From: Caulobacteraceae bacterium
Lineage (GTDB): Bacteria; Pseudomonadota; Alphaproteobacteria; Caulobacterales; Caulobacteraceae
DNA length: 46,526 nt
Reading direction: 5' to 3'
Assembly: GCA_030446805.1 (NCBI GenBank)
Contig: JAUJMO010000001.1
Span: 36,199 to 82,724, forward strand
Each line of letters begins with the position of its first letter. Positions within the stretch are counted from its first letter, which is position 1. This document shows positions 8,728 to 16,558 of this stretch, one piece after another. Under the pieces are notes generated by a model. The model was not told where the DNA came from, searched no databases, and saw only the letters and a program-made list of their open reading frames with translations. The translations under genes and the position numbers were made by a program.

Positions 8728-9489
8728 ATGAACAGGCACGCGATCGAGGCCATCTACCGCTTCGAGATGGCGCGCAGCCTGCGCACGCTGTGGCAGAGCC
8801 TGGCCTCGCCGGTGATCTCGACCTCGCTGTACTTCGTGGTGTTCGGGGCGGCGATCGGCTCGCGCATCACCGAGGTCGAAGGCGTGCCCTACGGTGCCTT
8901 CATCGTACCGGGGCTGGTGATGCTGAGTCTCTTCACCCAAAGCATCTTCAACGCCTCGTTCGGCATCTATTTTCCGAAGTTTACCGGCACCATCTACGAG
9001 CTGCTCTCCGCGCCGGTGAGCTATGGGGAGATCGTCATCGCCTATGTGGGGGCGGCGGCGACCAAGTCGGTGGTGCTGGGGCTGGTCATCCTGGCGACCG
9101 CGGCCCTGTTCGTGCCGCTCAGGATCGAGCACCCGCTCGTGATGCTGGCCTTTCTGGTGCTGACGGCGGTGAGTTTCAGCCTATTCGGCTTCATCATCGG
9201 CCTGTGGGCCAACGGCTTCGAGCAGTTGCAGTTCATCCCCATGCTGATCGTGACCCCGCTCACCTTTCTGGGCGGCGCCTTTTATTCGATCGACATGCTG
9301 CCCCCCGTCTGGCGCACGGTCACCCTGTTCAATCCCGTCGTGTACCTGATCAGCGGATTCCGCTGGAGCTTCTTCGGCCTGTCCGACGTAGGCGTGGGCT
9401 GGAGCCTGCTGGCGACCTTGGGCTTCTTCGGCCTGTGCCTGGCGGTGGTGGCCTGGATCTTCAAGACGGGCTGGCGGCTGAAGACCTGA
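8728..9489 (+). CDS. ABC-2 type transporter permease (YadH-like)
   Basis: A 253-residue integral membrane protein with about six hydrophobic segments and a conserved ABC2_membrane pattern. It opens with an amphipathic [17 protein letters not shown] elbow helix, continues [18 protein letters not shown], and near the end has [19 protein letters not shown] followed by a [12 protein letters not shown] motif. Length and motifs match E. coli YadH. It starts 10 bp after the ATPase gene, so the two form one operon and one transporter in the inner membrane. Confidence 0.92.
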   Translation: MNRHAIEAIYRFEMARSLRTLWQSLASPVISTSLYFVVFGAAIGSRITEVEGVPYGAFIVPGLVMLSLFTQSIFNASFGIYFPKFTGTIYELLSAPVSYGEIVIAYVGAAATKSVVLGLVILATAALFVPLRIEHPLVMLAFLVLTAVSFSLFGFIIGLWANGFEQLQFIPMLIVTPLTFLGGAFYSIDMLPPVWRTVTLFNPVVYLISGFRWSFFGLSDVGVGWSLLATLGFFGLCLAVVAWIFKTGWRLKT

Positions 9490-9556
9490 GCCAAGCGGTG
9501 AGGCTTGCCAGTTCCGCCAAGCTGTGGCGCCCTGTCGTTCTCGTAGGAGCAACGCC

Positions 9557-9857
9557 ATGAGAATGCTGGTCCTCGCGGGCGCAAGCCTGCTCTCGGCCGG
9601 CCTTGGCCGGTGACGGACGAACCCAGCCTGAGCCGAGCGCGACGGCCGCCCCGGCGGCCAAGCCGGCAGTTCAGGCCCGGGCGGACCGGGTCGTGTGCCG
9701 GGCGGACAATGTGACGGGCAGCCGGGTTCGCAAGCAGAAGACCTGCCTGACGCAGCGCGAGTGGGACCGCCGGGGCAAGCGAGGCGAGAGCGTCGCCGAG
9801 GAACTGGGCCGCGAGCGGGGGATCGACATAAACCCCCGTCCCCCCGGAGGAGGATGA
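9557..9857 (+). pseudogene. Small secreted protein split by a frameshift
   Basis: A strong AGGAG Shine-Dalgarno sequence precedes ATG 9557. That frame begins a convincing signal peptide (RMLVLAGASLLSAGL) but meets TGA after 18 codons. The frame displaced by one base then stays open from about 9603 to the TGA at 9857. It encodes a Pro/Ala-rich linker and a small conserved-looking domain with two cysteines (RVVCRADNVTGSRVRKQ, then KTCLTQREWDRRGKR). Removing one base around 9590-9605 would join signal peptide and mature domain into a protein of about 99 residues. The gene is therefore either inactivated or affected by a sequencing error. It resembles small periplasmic proteins of unknown function in Caulobacterales. 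Confidence 0.65.
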
Positions 9858-9897
9858 ACGGTCGAAGCCGGCGCGTGGTGAGAGGCCAAAGCCACCC

Positions 9898-10353
9898 CTA
9901 GCCGGCGTCCTCCTCGCGGAGCAGGCGGTGGGTGACGCCCGGGGCCTCTACAGCGGTGAAGCCGCACACCTCGAAAAAGGCGTGGCCCGCGGGAGCGCTC
10001 GCGTCCGTCACCAAGGTCGGAGCGTGGCGAAGCCCGTGCTGCACGAGCCTTCGGAGGAGCGCCCGGCCCACGCCGCGGCGACGGCAGTCCGGCCGAACGT
10101 ATAGCCGCTGCACGCGAAGCACCTCCTCCGGCGGCAGGACAGGGTCGTGGGCCAAGCCGCCGAAGCCGCACAAACGGTCCTCGAGCAGGGCGGCGAAAAG
10201 GGCTTCGCCCTCGAGCTGGAACCGCTGGGAGCGGTCCTCCCAGCCGGCCGCCAGTTGCTCCAACTGGGGATCGCCTTCCGCTTCCGCCTCGGCGCGCAGC
10301 TGGCCGAAGCCGATGGGCGGGAAGCGCGTCAGCAGATGGATGGAGATGCTCAT
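9898..10353 (-). CDS. GNAT-family N-acetyltransferase
   Basis: A 151-residue single-domain acetyltransferase. The acetyl-CoA binding motif A is clear: [19 protein letters not shown], with the RxxGxG pattern contacting the pyrophosphate. The C-terminal HAFFEVCGF strand is also typical. The acceptor is unknown; members modify small amines, antibiotics or proteins. Its ATG overlaps the fumC stop codon by 4 bp (ATGA), so it is probably translated from the same transcript by re-initiation. Confidence 0.88.
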   Translation of the reverse strand: MSISIHLLTRFPPIGFGQLRAEAEAEGDPQLEQLAAGWEDRSQRFQLEGEALFAALLEDRLCGFGGLAHDPVLPPEEVLRVQRLYVRPDCRRRGVGRALLRRLVQHGLRHAPTLVTDASAPAGHAFFEVCGFTAVEAPGVTHRLLREEDAG

Positions 10354-11741
10354 CCGGGGCCGATCATCAGCTCCGGGCGGACCACCGCGTCGAACTGTTC
10401 GTCGGTGACATAGCCGCCGCCCACCGCTTCCTCTCGCAAAGTGGTGCCGTTCTTGTGCGCGGTCTTGGCGATCTTGGCGGCGTTGTCGTAGCCGATGGTG
10501 GGGGCCAGCGCCGTGACCAGCATCAGGGAACGGTCCAGCGCGGCCTTTATGTTGTCCTCGCGCGGCAGGGTCCCCACCACGAGGTTGTCGGTGAAGCTGA
10601 CCGCGGCGTCGGCCATCAGGCGGACGGACTGCAGGAAGTTGTAGGCCATCACCGGGTTGAAGACGTTCAGCTCGAAATGACCCTGGCTGCCCGCGAAGGT
10701 GATGGCGGCGTGGTTGCCGAACACCTGCACGCAGACCTGGGTGAGCGCCTCGGCCTGGGTGGGGTTCACCTTGCCGGGCATGATGGAGGAGCCGGGCTCG
10801 TTCTCAGGCAAGGCCAGCTCGCCCAGGCCCGAGCGCGGGCCGGAGCCCAGGAAGCGGATGTCGTTGGCGATCTTGAACAGGGAGGCGGCCACCGTGTTGA
10901 TGGCGCCGTGTGAGAACACCATGGCGTCGTGCGCGGCCAGGGCCTCGAACTTGTTGGGTGCGGTCTTGAAGGGCAGGCCCGTGATCTGGGCGATCTTGTC
11001 GGCCACCTGTTCCGCGAACCCGACCGGCGCGTTGAGGCCGGTGCCGACCGCCGTGCCGCCCTGGGCCAGCTCCATCAAGCGGGGCAGGGTTTGTTGAATG
11101 CGTTCAAGGCCAAGCTCCACCTGAGTGGTGTAGCCGCTGAACTCCTGGCCAAGCGTGAGCGGAGTGGCGTCCTGGGTGTGGGTGCGGCCGATCTTGATGA
11201 TATGCGACCAGGCCTGGGCCTTGTCGTTCAGCGCGTTGCGGAGCTTCTGCAGGGCGGGCAGGAGGCGGTGCACGATCTCCTCGGCGCAGGCGATGTGCAT
11301 GGCCGTGGGATAGGTGTCGTTCGACGACTGACTCATGTTGACGTGGTCGTTCGGATGGACCGGCCTTTTGCTGCCCATCTCGCCGCCCAACAGCTCGATC
11401 GCGCGGTTCGAGATCACCTCGTTGGCGTTCATGTTGGACTGGGTTCCGGAGCCCGTCTGCCACACGACCAAGGGGAAGTGGTCGTTCAGCTTGCCCTCGA
11501 TCACCTCGTCGGCGGCGCACACGATGGCGTTCCCGATCTGCGGGTCCAGGCGGCCGAGCGCTATGTTGGTTTCGGCCGCCGCGCGTTTGACGATGCCCAG
11601 GGCCCGGACCATGGGCAGGGGCTGGCGTTCCCAGCCGATCTTGAAGTTGCTGAGGGAACGTTGAGCCTGGGCGCCCCAATAACGGTCGGCGGCGACTCCG
11701 ATCGGGCCGAAGGTGTCGGTTTCGGTGCGGGTTTCGGCCAC
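10350..11741 (-). CDS. fumC: Class II fumarate hydratase (fumarase C)
   Basis: A 463-residue cytosolic enzyme interconverting fumarate and L-malate in the TCA cycle. It carries the superfamily signature [11 protein letters not shown] at residues 317-327. The substrate-binding segments [14 protein letters not shown] (from residue 96) and GRTHTQDA (from 185, with the catalytic-region His) are also present. Length is normal for tetrameric, iron-independent class II fumarases. The conserved opening [15 protein letters not shown] supports the ATG at 11741. It heads a two-gene unit with the acetyltransferase. Confidence 0.96.
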   Translation of the reverse strand: MAETRTETDTFGPIGVAADRYWGAQAQRSLSNFKIGWERQPLPMVRALGIVKRAAAETNIALGRLDPQIGNAIVCAADEVIEGKLNDHFPLVVWQTGSGTQSNMNANEVISNRAIELLGGEMGSKRPVHPNDHVNMSQSSNDTYPTAMHIACAEEIVHRLLPALQKLRNALNDKAQAWSHIIKIGRTHTQDATPLTLGQEFSGYTTQVELGLERIQQTLPRLMELAQGGTAVGTGLNAPVGFAEQVADKIAQITGLPFKTAPNKFEALAAHDAMVFSHGAINTVAASLFKIANDIRFLGSGPRSGLGELALPENEPGSSIMPGKVNPTQAEALTQVCVQVFGNHAAITFAGSQGHFELNVFNPVMAYNFLQSVRLMADAAVSFTDNLVVGTLPREDNIKAALDRSLMLVTALAPTIGYDNAAKIAKTAHKNGTTLREEAVGGGYVTDEQFDAVVRPELMIGPG

Positions 11742-11809
11742 GGGGTCAGCCCTTCGTCTTGCGCGGGCGGGCGGTGTAGCACAGCGGAACGGTGGCGGAA
11801 GGCGGAGCG

Positions 11810-12193
11810 GTGAACGCAGGGGGCTGGGTTGGTTCAGGGAAGGTGCGAGCGCGGGAGGACGGGGGCGGACTGCACATCGTCTGCGACGGGATCACCACCC
11901 AGGCGCGCTATTACAAGCCGCTGATCTATGAGTTCTTCCGCAAGGAATGGCGAGGGACGCGGCCGACCTACGGCGATTACGCCGTCGAGATCCGCATGGA
12001 GCATGTGGGGGAGCCGCCGCACATCGACCTCGACAACCTGGCCAAGGCGGTGCTGGACGCGATCAAGGGCTACGTCTTTCACGATGACGCCCAGGTGGCG
12101 CGGCTGCTCATCGAACGGACGCCAGGTCATCGCGAGCGGGTGGTGATCAGTGTGCGCGCCCTGTCAGCAACGCCCGCGGACGTCGGCCGTTAG
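11810..12193 (+). CDS. RusA-like Holliday-junction endonuclease
   Basis: A 127-residue protein whose C-terminal half carries the RusA pattern: [29 protein letters not shown]. It contains the acidic residues of the metal-dependent active site (the aspartates in DLDN and DAIKG, and DDAQ). RusA resolves four-way DNA junctions and is mostly known from lambdoid prophages. GTG 11810 is chosen because GGAAGG lies 7 bp upstream; GTG 11792 and 11843 are alternatives, and the first residues look unstructured. The next gene starts 6 bp after its stop. No phage genes are nearby, so this looks like a chromosomal homologue used in repair. Confidence 0.82.
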   Translation: MNAGGWVGSGKVRAREDGGGLHIVCDGITTQARYYKPLIYEFFRKEWRGTRPTYGDYAVEIRMEHVGEPPHIDLDNLAKAVLDAIKGYVFHDDAQVARLLIERTPGHRERVVISVRALSATPADVGR

Positions 12194-12199
12194 GCGGGG

Positions 12200-13267
12200 G
12201 TGAGCGAGCATCCCGATCCCCGGCCCGTCGTGCGCGCGGCCTTCCGCGCGGCGACCGAGCGCTTCGACCCCGGCAGGCCCGCTCTGATCCTGGGCCACTT
12301 CGATGCCGACGGGCTTTCCGCCATGGCGCTGCTGGCGCGGAGCTTCGAACGGGCAGGGCGGCCGGCGCGGCTGCGCGTGGTCGGCCGCGGGGAGAACCCC
12401 TGGTCGGAGGCCGTGCGTGCGGAGCTGGCGCGCGAGGAGGTCGGCGGATTGATCGTGACGGACCTGGGGGTCCGGGAGGGGCCCCTGAAGCCGGGCACGC
12501 CCACGGTGGTGATCGATCACCATGTGCCGACGGGAGTTCCAGGCGATGCGGTGGTGATCAGCGGCGCCGGGCTGGATCCGGAGCCGACCTCGGCGCTGCT
12601 GGCCTATTGGTGCGCCGGCGTGCTGGCCCCGGTCGACGATCTGGTCTGGATCGCCGGGCTGGGGCTGATCGGGGACATGGCCGAAGGGGCCGGCTTCATC
12701 GAGATGGCGGAGGCCCAGGCCCTGGGAAAGACGGCGCTGCGGGATGCGGTCTCCCTGCTGAACGCGCCGCGGCGGGCGGCGGCGGCGAATGCGGCGCCCA
12801 GCCTGGCGCTGCTGCTCAAGGCCAAGGGGCCGAAGGAGATTATCGGCGCAGTCCATCCCGAGACCGCGCAGCTGAGAGCCGCCAAGGCGGAGGTGGCCGG
12901 TGAACTGGGCAGGGCCAAACGGATCGGGCCCAAGGTGCGGGGCGATGTGGCCCTGATCCGCTTCCACTCGCCCTGCCAGATCCACCCGCTGGTGGCGCAG
13001 CAGTGGCGGGGGCGGTTGAAGGACAAGGTCGTGCTGGCGGCCAACACGGGCTATCGGCCGGGGTGGGTGCACTTCGCCGCGCGCACGGGCGGCGACCGGG
13101 ACCTGATCGCCTTTCTGGCCGAACGCCGTCCGCCCGGGGCCGACGAGCAGTACGGCTCAGGCCACCGGCAGGCGACGGGTGGGGCGCTGCGCATCCCCGA
13201 CTGGAACCACTTCGCCTCGAGCCTCGGCTTTCCCGATGAGCGCATCCCCGAACAGGCCGCCGCATGA
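12200..13267 (+). CDS. DHH/DHHA1 phosphoesterase (RecJ-like)
   Basis: A 355-residue protein of the DHH phosphoesterase superfamily. Motif I is LILGHFDADGLSAMA, motif II GLIVTDLGV and motif III VVIDHHV, which together bind two divalent metals. A C-terminal DHHA1-type domain ends in a glycine-rich GSGHRQATGGALR substrate-binding loop. It is much shorter than true RecJ (over 550 residues) and lacks the OB-fold, so it may act on short oligonucleotides, signalling nucleotides or single-stranded DNA. GTG 12200 lies directly behind a GGCGGGGG run. The stop overlaps the following uvsE start as ATGA, tying it to DNA repair. Confidence 0.88.
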   Translation: MSEHPDPRPVVRAAFRAATERFDPGRPALILGHFDADGLSAMALLARSFERAGRPARLRVVGRGENPWSEAVRAELAREEVGGLIVTDLGVREGPLKPGTPTVVIDHHVPTGVPGDAVVISGAGLDPEPTSALLAYWCAGVLAPVDDLVWIAGLGLIGDMAEGAGFIEMAEAQALGKTALRDAVSLLNAPRRAAAANAAPSLALLLKAKGPKEIIGAVHPETAQLRAAKAEVAGELGRAKRIGPKVRGDVALIRFHSPCQIHPLVAQQWRGRLKDKVVLAANTGYRPGWVHFAARTGGDRDLIAFLAERRPPGADEQYGSGHRQATGGALRIPDWNHFASSLGFPDERIPEQAAA

Positions 13268-14439
13268 ACGACGATAGGACGAAGCCGCTGCGGCTGGGGT
13301 TTCCCGTCAAGGTGATGGGGCGGCCGGATCTGAAGAGCAATGACACCCGGGGCTGGCGGAAGAACCCGCACCTGAAGACATCGCTCGAATACGTCGACCA
13401 GGTGCTGGATTACCTGGCCAAGGTGAAGCTCAACATGTACCGGCTGAGCTCGGACCTGGCGCCCTACGCCACCCATCCGGACATGCCGCAGTTCCACGGC
13501 ATGGTGGCCGAAAGCGACGCGGAGCTGCGCGCATTCGGCGCCAAGGCCCGCCGGCTGGACATACGGCTGAGCTTTCACCCGTCGCAGTATGTGCTGCTGA
13601 ACAGCCCCAACGCCGAGCTGACCCGCAAGAGCATCTGGGACCTGGCCAGTCAGGCGGAGATGCTGGACCGCATGGAGCTGGGGCCGGAGGCGGTGCTGGT
13701 GACCCATGTGGGCGGCGTCTACGACGATCGGGAGGCAAGCCGGGCGCGCTGGATCGAAGGCTGGAACGCCTGTCCCGAGCACGTGCGCCGGCGATTGGTC
13801 TTGGAGAACGACGACATCCGCTTCTCCGCGGCCGATGTCCTATGGATCCACGAACGGACGGGCGTGCGGCTGGTGTTCGACTACCAGCACTTCTGGTGCC
13901 TCAATCCGGAGCGATCGGAGATGCGCCCCACGCTGGAGCGCTTCGTGCGGAGCTGGCCGGACGGATGTCGGCCCAAGCTGCACTTCTCCTCGCCCCGGAC
14001 GGAACTGCGGGAGGTGAAGCGCAAGATCACCTCCAAACAGCGCGAGGCGGCCAAGGCCGGCGCGGCCAAGCCACGCAAGGGAGAGGTGACGCTGGCGCCC
14101 GTGAAGCCTACCGCACGGACCAAGACGGTGTTGCTGCCGCCCATCTGGACGGGGCACGCCGACTTCACCAACCCGTTCGAGTTCGCTCGCTTCATGCGCG
14201 ACGCGGAGGGGCTGGAGTTCGACGTCATGATGGAGGGCAAGGCCAAGGACATCAGCCTGCTCAAGCTCCGCCCCGACCTGCTGCGTTTCGCCCCGGACGT
14301 GGCGGCGCGTTTCGGCATCTTTCCGGACGCCGCCAAGCAGTTGGAAGCTGACGAGAAACGGCTGGACGAAGGGGTGGACGCCGAGTCCGAGTCCGATGTG
14401 GACGAGGGGGCGGCGGGGCAGGTCGAAGAGGCCGCCTAG
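13264..14439 (+). CDS. uvsE: UV DNA damage endonuclease (UVDE/UvsE)
   Basis: A 391-residue TIM-barrel endonuclease that nicks DNA 5' of UV photoproducts in an excision pathway independent of UvrABC. Family landmarks in order are NMYRLSSDLAPYATH, IRLSFHPSQYVLLN, VLVTHVGGVYDD, LVLENDD, VFDYQHFWC, KLHFSSPR and a late HADF. The His, Glu and Asp residues in these segments form the trinuclear metal site. A Lys/Ala-rich stretch of about 30 residues separates KLHFSS from HADF. The C-terminus is an acidic tail of about 40 residues that is probably disordered. Its start overlaps the DHH gene stop by 4 bp. It converges with the isoaspartate methyltransferase gene, with a gap of only 3 bp. Confidence 0.92.
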   Translation: MNDDRTKPLRLGFPVKVMGRPDLKSNDTRGWRKNPHLKTSLEYVDQVLDYLAKVKLNMYRLSSDLAPYATHPDMPQFHGMVAESDAELRAFGAKARRLDIRLSFHPSQYVLLNSPNAELTRKSIWDLASQAEMLDRMELGPEAVLVTHVGGVYDDREASRARWIEGWNACPEHVRRRLVLENDDIRFSAADVLWIHERTGVRLVFDYQHFWCLNPERSEMRPTLERFVRSWPDGCRPKLHFSSPRTELREVKRKITSKQREAAKAGAAKPRKGEVTLAPVKPTARTKTVLLPPIWTGHADFTNPFEFARFMRDAEGLEFDVMMEGKAKDISLLKLRPDLLRFAPDVAARFGIFPDAAKQLEADEKRLDEGVDAESESDVDEGAAGQVEEAA

Positions 14440-14442
14440 TAA

Positions 14443-15186
14443 TCAGCGCGGGGGTTCGACCAAGGGGATGAAGTTGACGTCCAGGAGCCGTTCGGAGCGG
14501 ACGCGGCCCGCGGCGTCCTTGCGCACCAGGGTCAGCCGTTGGGAGCGCGCCGAGGCGCCCACGGGAATGAGCAGGCGTCCTCCGGGCTTGAGCTGGCGGA
14601 GGAGGGGCGCCGGGATGCGGGTGGCGCCCGCGGTGACGATAATGGCGTCGAAGGGCGCTTGTTCGGGCCAACCGGCGTAGCCGTCGCCGGCGCGGACGGC
14701 GACGTTGTTGTAACCAAGCGCCTCCAGCTGGGCTGCGGCGCGCTGGGCCAGCTGCGGCACGATCTCAACCGAATAAACCTGGCCGGCCAGCTGGGACAGG
14801 ATGGCCGCCTGATAGCCGGAGCCCGTGCCTACCTCCAGGACGACATCGTCGCGATCAACCTCAAGCAGGTCCGTCATCAGGGCCACGATGAAGGGCTGGG
14901 AAATGGTCGCCTCATAGCCGATGTGCAGCGCGCCGTCGGTATAGGCGCGGCTCTGCTGCGATGGGGGCACGAACAGGTGACGCGGCGTGCGACGCAAGGC
15001 CAGCAACACGTCGGGATCCAGACGGCGAGACCGTCCGGAGCCGGTCGCCGCCCCGGCGGCCGCGAGCTGGGCGATGTTGGCGACCATGCGCTCGCGCTCC
15101 GCGCGCCGGTCGTCTTGGGCGGCTTGGGTGGGCGCCAAGCAGAGCAGGGCGGCTGCGAGGGCGGCGAGCGCTGTGCGGACCGGCAT
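14443..15186 (-). CDS. Protein-L-isoaspartate O-methyltransferase, secreted form
   Basis: A 247-residue PCMT-family enzyme that methylates isoaspartyl residues in aged proteins with S-adenosylmethionine. It has a clear signal peptide (PVRTALAALAAALLCLAPTQA), so it should act in the periplasm, unlike classical cytosolic Pcm. The SAM-binding motif VVLEVGTGSGYQAAIL follows the family's IGYEATISQPFIVALM segment. The motif PFDAIIVTAGATRIP and the strand LKPGGRLLIPVG complete the fold. It is the last gene of a minus-strand operon, 13 bp behind the erythromycin-esterase family gene. How SAM would be supplied outside the cytoplasm is unclear. Confidence 0.9.
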   Translation of the reverse strand: MPVRTALAALAAALLCLAPTQAAQDDRRAERERMVANIAQLAAAGAATGSGRSRRLDPDVLLALRRTPRHLFVPPSQQSRAYTDGALHIGYEATISQPFIVALMTDLLEVDRDDVVLEVGTGSGYQAAILSQLAGQVYSVEIVPQLAQRAAAQLEALGYNNVAVRAGDGYAGWPEQAPFDAIIVTAGATRIPAPLLRQLKPGGRLLIPVGASARSQRLTLVRKDAAGRVRSERLLDVNFIPLVEPPR

Positions 15187-15199
15187 CCTGCCTCTCCTC

Positions 15200-16558
15200 C
15201 TACCGCAGCGGCGTCACCGCACGGGTGCGGTCAATGTAGACCACCGCGTCGAATTGGCGAGAGAGTTGGGCGTCGAAGTAGTGGCTCTGCCGCTCGGTTC
15301 GAGGCTGGTAGATCACGCCCACCGCGCGTTCCAGGCGCGGCCCCGCCAAGGCCGCCGATACAACAGGATTGCGGCTGAGGAGCAGCGCCCGCTGGAGGCC
15401 TTGGGCGTGGAGCAGGCCGGCGAAGCTTTCCGGCAGGGCGGGTCTGAGCTCGTAGACTCGGCCGGGACTGTCCCATTCGGGTGCAGCCAGGACGGTTCCC
15501 GAGTGGGTCAGGAAGCCCACCAGGAAGGCGCCCGGGCCGTTGCGTTCGCGCAGCAGCTGGCCGATGTTGAGCTCCCCGCGCTGGCTCATCGCCGTGCTGC
15601 GGGCGTCGCCCACGTGAGTGTTGTGGGCCCAGATCACCACCTTGCCCGGTTGGCCGGAGAGGGCCTGCGCGTGAGCGGAGATCTCGGCCACCGCGTCCGC
15701 CATGTGGCGGTCGCGCACGTTCCAGCTGTAAGCGCCCGCATAGGCGGCCCGGAAGTAAGCCTCCGCCGCCACAACGCTGGCGGCGTTCCGCTGGGCGGAG
15801 AAGAGGGCTTCCGCAGCTTCGGGATCGGCGGGCCTGGGGCGGCCCCGGAACTCCGCCAGCACGGCTGCGGCCTGGCGCTCGCACGTGCGGTTGGGGCGGC
15901 GTGCCGCCTCGCCGTAACGGCTGGACTCGCCTCGATAAGGAGCGAAGCAGCGGTACTGGGTCCGGGCGCGCGCGGCCGCCGGCGGATCGTGGCGAGCCAG
16001 CCATTCCACGGCGGCCTCCTGACCCTCGAACAGGTTCTGAACGTCCATGCCGTAGACCCCCACACGGCGGGCAGGGGGCTGGGTCAGATTGTACGCGCGC
16101 AGCCGCTCGACAAAGCCCTCGAACTCCGCGTTCCGCCAGGTCCAGCGGGGGAAGCGCTCGAAGTCGGACAGGGCTTCGGCCGCGGTCCGGTCCCGGCCCA
16201 TGCCGCGGACATAGCGGCTCAGCCGGTCGGCATCGGGCCAGTCGCCTTCGATGGCCACGGCCAGGGCGCCGCGCTCGCGGACGAGGCGCTCAGTGATGCG
16301 GGCGCGTTCGGCGTAGAACTCGCTGGTGCCGTGGGTGGACTCCCCAAGCAGAACGAACCGGGCGTCGCCCACCGCGGCCAGCAACGGGTCGTAATCGGTC
16401 GCGGCGCCCGTGAGCCGGTGGTGAGGCGGAGCGAACGCCGCCGCCGCCGCCGGGCGCTGGGCGGCGGCGTCCGCTCCGTCCGCGCAGGCCGCCAGCAGGA
16501 AGGACAGGATCACGGTGATCCAGAGCGCCTCGCGGGCCTTGCGCAGCCCCTGCATCAT
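15200..16558 (-). CDS. Erythromycin-esterase family protein, probable lipoprotein
   Basis: A 452-residue protein of the Ere superfamily. The active-site segments are FVLLGESTHGTSEFY (catalytic Glu and His), AVAIEGDWPDADRL and VVIWAHNTHVGDARS. The N-terminus has a hydrophobic stretch ending LSFLLAACADG, where LAAC would serve as a lipobox, so the protein is likely anchored in the periplasm. Most family members are not macrolide esterases, and many occur in stress gene clusters beside PCMT, as here. Its ATG overlaps the stop of the upstream fusion gene by 4 bp. An antibiotic-resistance role is possible but not supported. Confidence 0.88.
   Translation of the reverse strand: MMQGLRKAREALWITVILSFLLAACADGADAAAQRPAAAAAFAPPHHRLTGAATDYDPLLAAVGDARFVLLGESTHGTSEFYAERARITERLVRERGALAVAIEGDWPDADRLSRYVRGMGRDRTAAEALSDFERFPRWTWRNAEFEGFVERLRAYNLTQPPARRVGVYGMDVQNLFEGQEAAVEWLARHDPPAAARARTQYRCFAPYRGESSRYGEAARRPNRTCERQAAAVLAEFRGRPRPADPEAAEALFSAQRNAASVVAAEAYFRAAYAGAYSWNVRDRHMADAVAEISAHAQALSGQPGKVVIWAHNTHVGDARSTAMSQRGELNIGQLLRERNGPGAFLVGFLTHSGTVLAAPEWDSPGRVYELRPALPESFAGLLHAQGLQRALLLSRNPVVSAALAGPRLERAVGVIYQPRTERQSHYFDAQLSRQFDAVVYIDRTRAVTPLR

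Noticed and set aside
11810-12193. A prophage remnant indicated by the RusA-like gene
   Set aside because: No integrase, terminase, capsid, lysis or attachment site is nearby, and the gene sits in a tight chain with chromosomal repair genes.
15200-16558. A macrolide-resistance gene reading of the erythromycin-esterase family protein
   Set aside because: Most members of the superfamily do not degrade macrolides, and there are no resistance or mobile genes nearby; only the family name suggests it.
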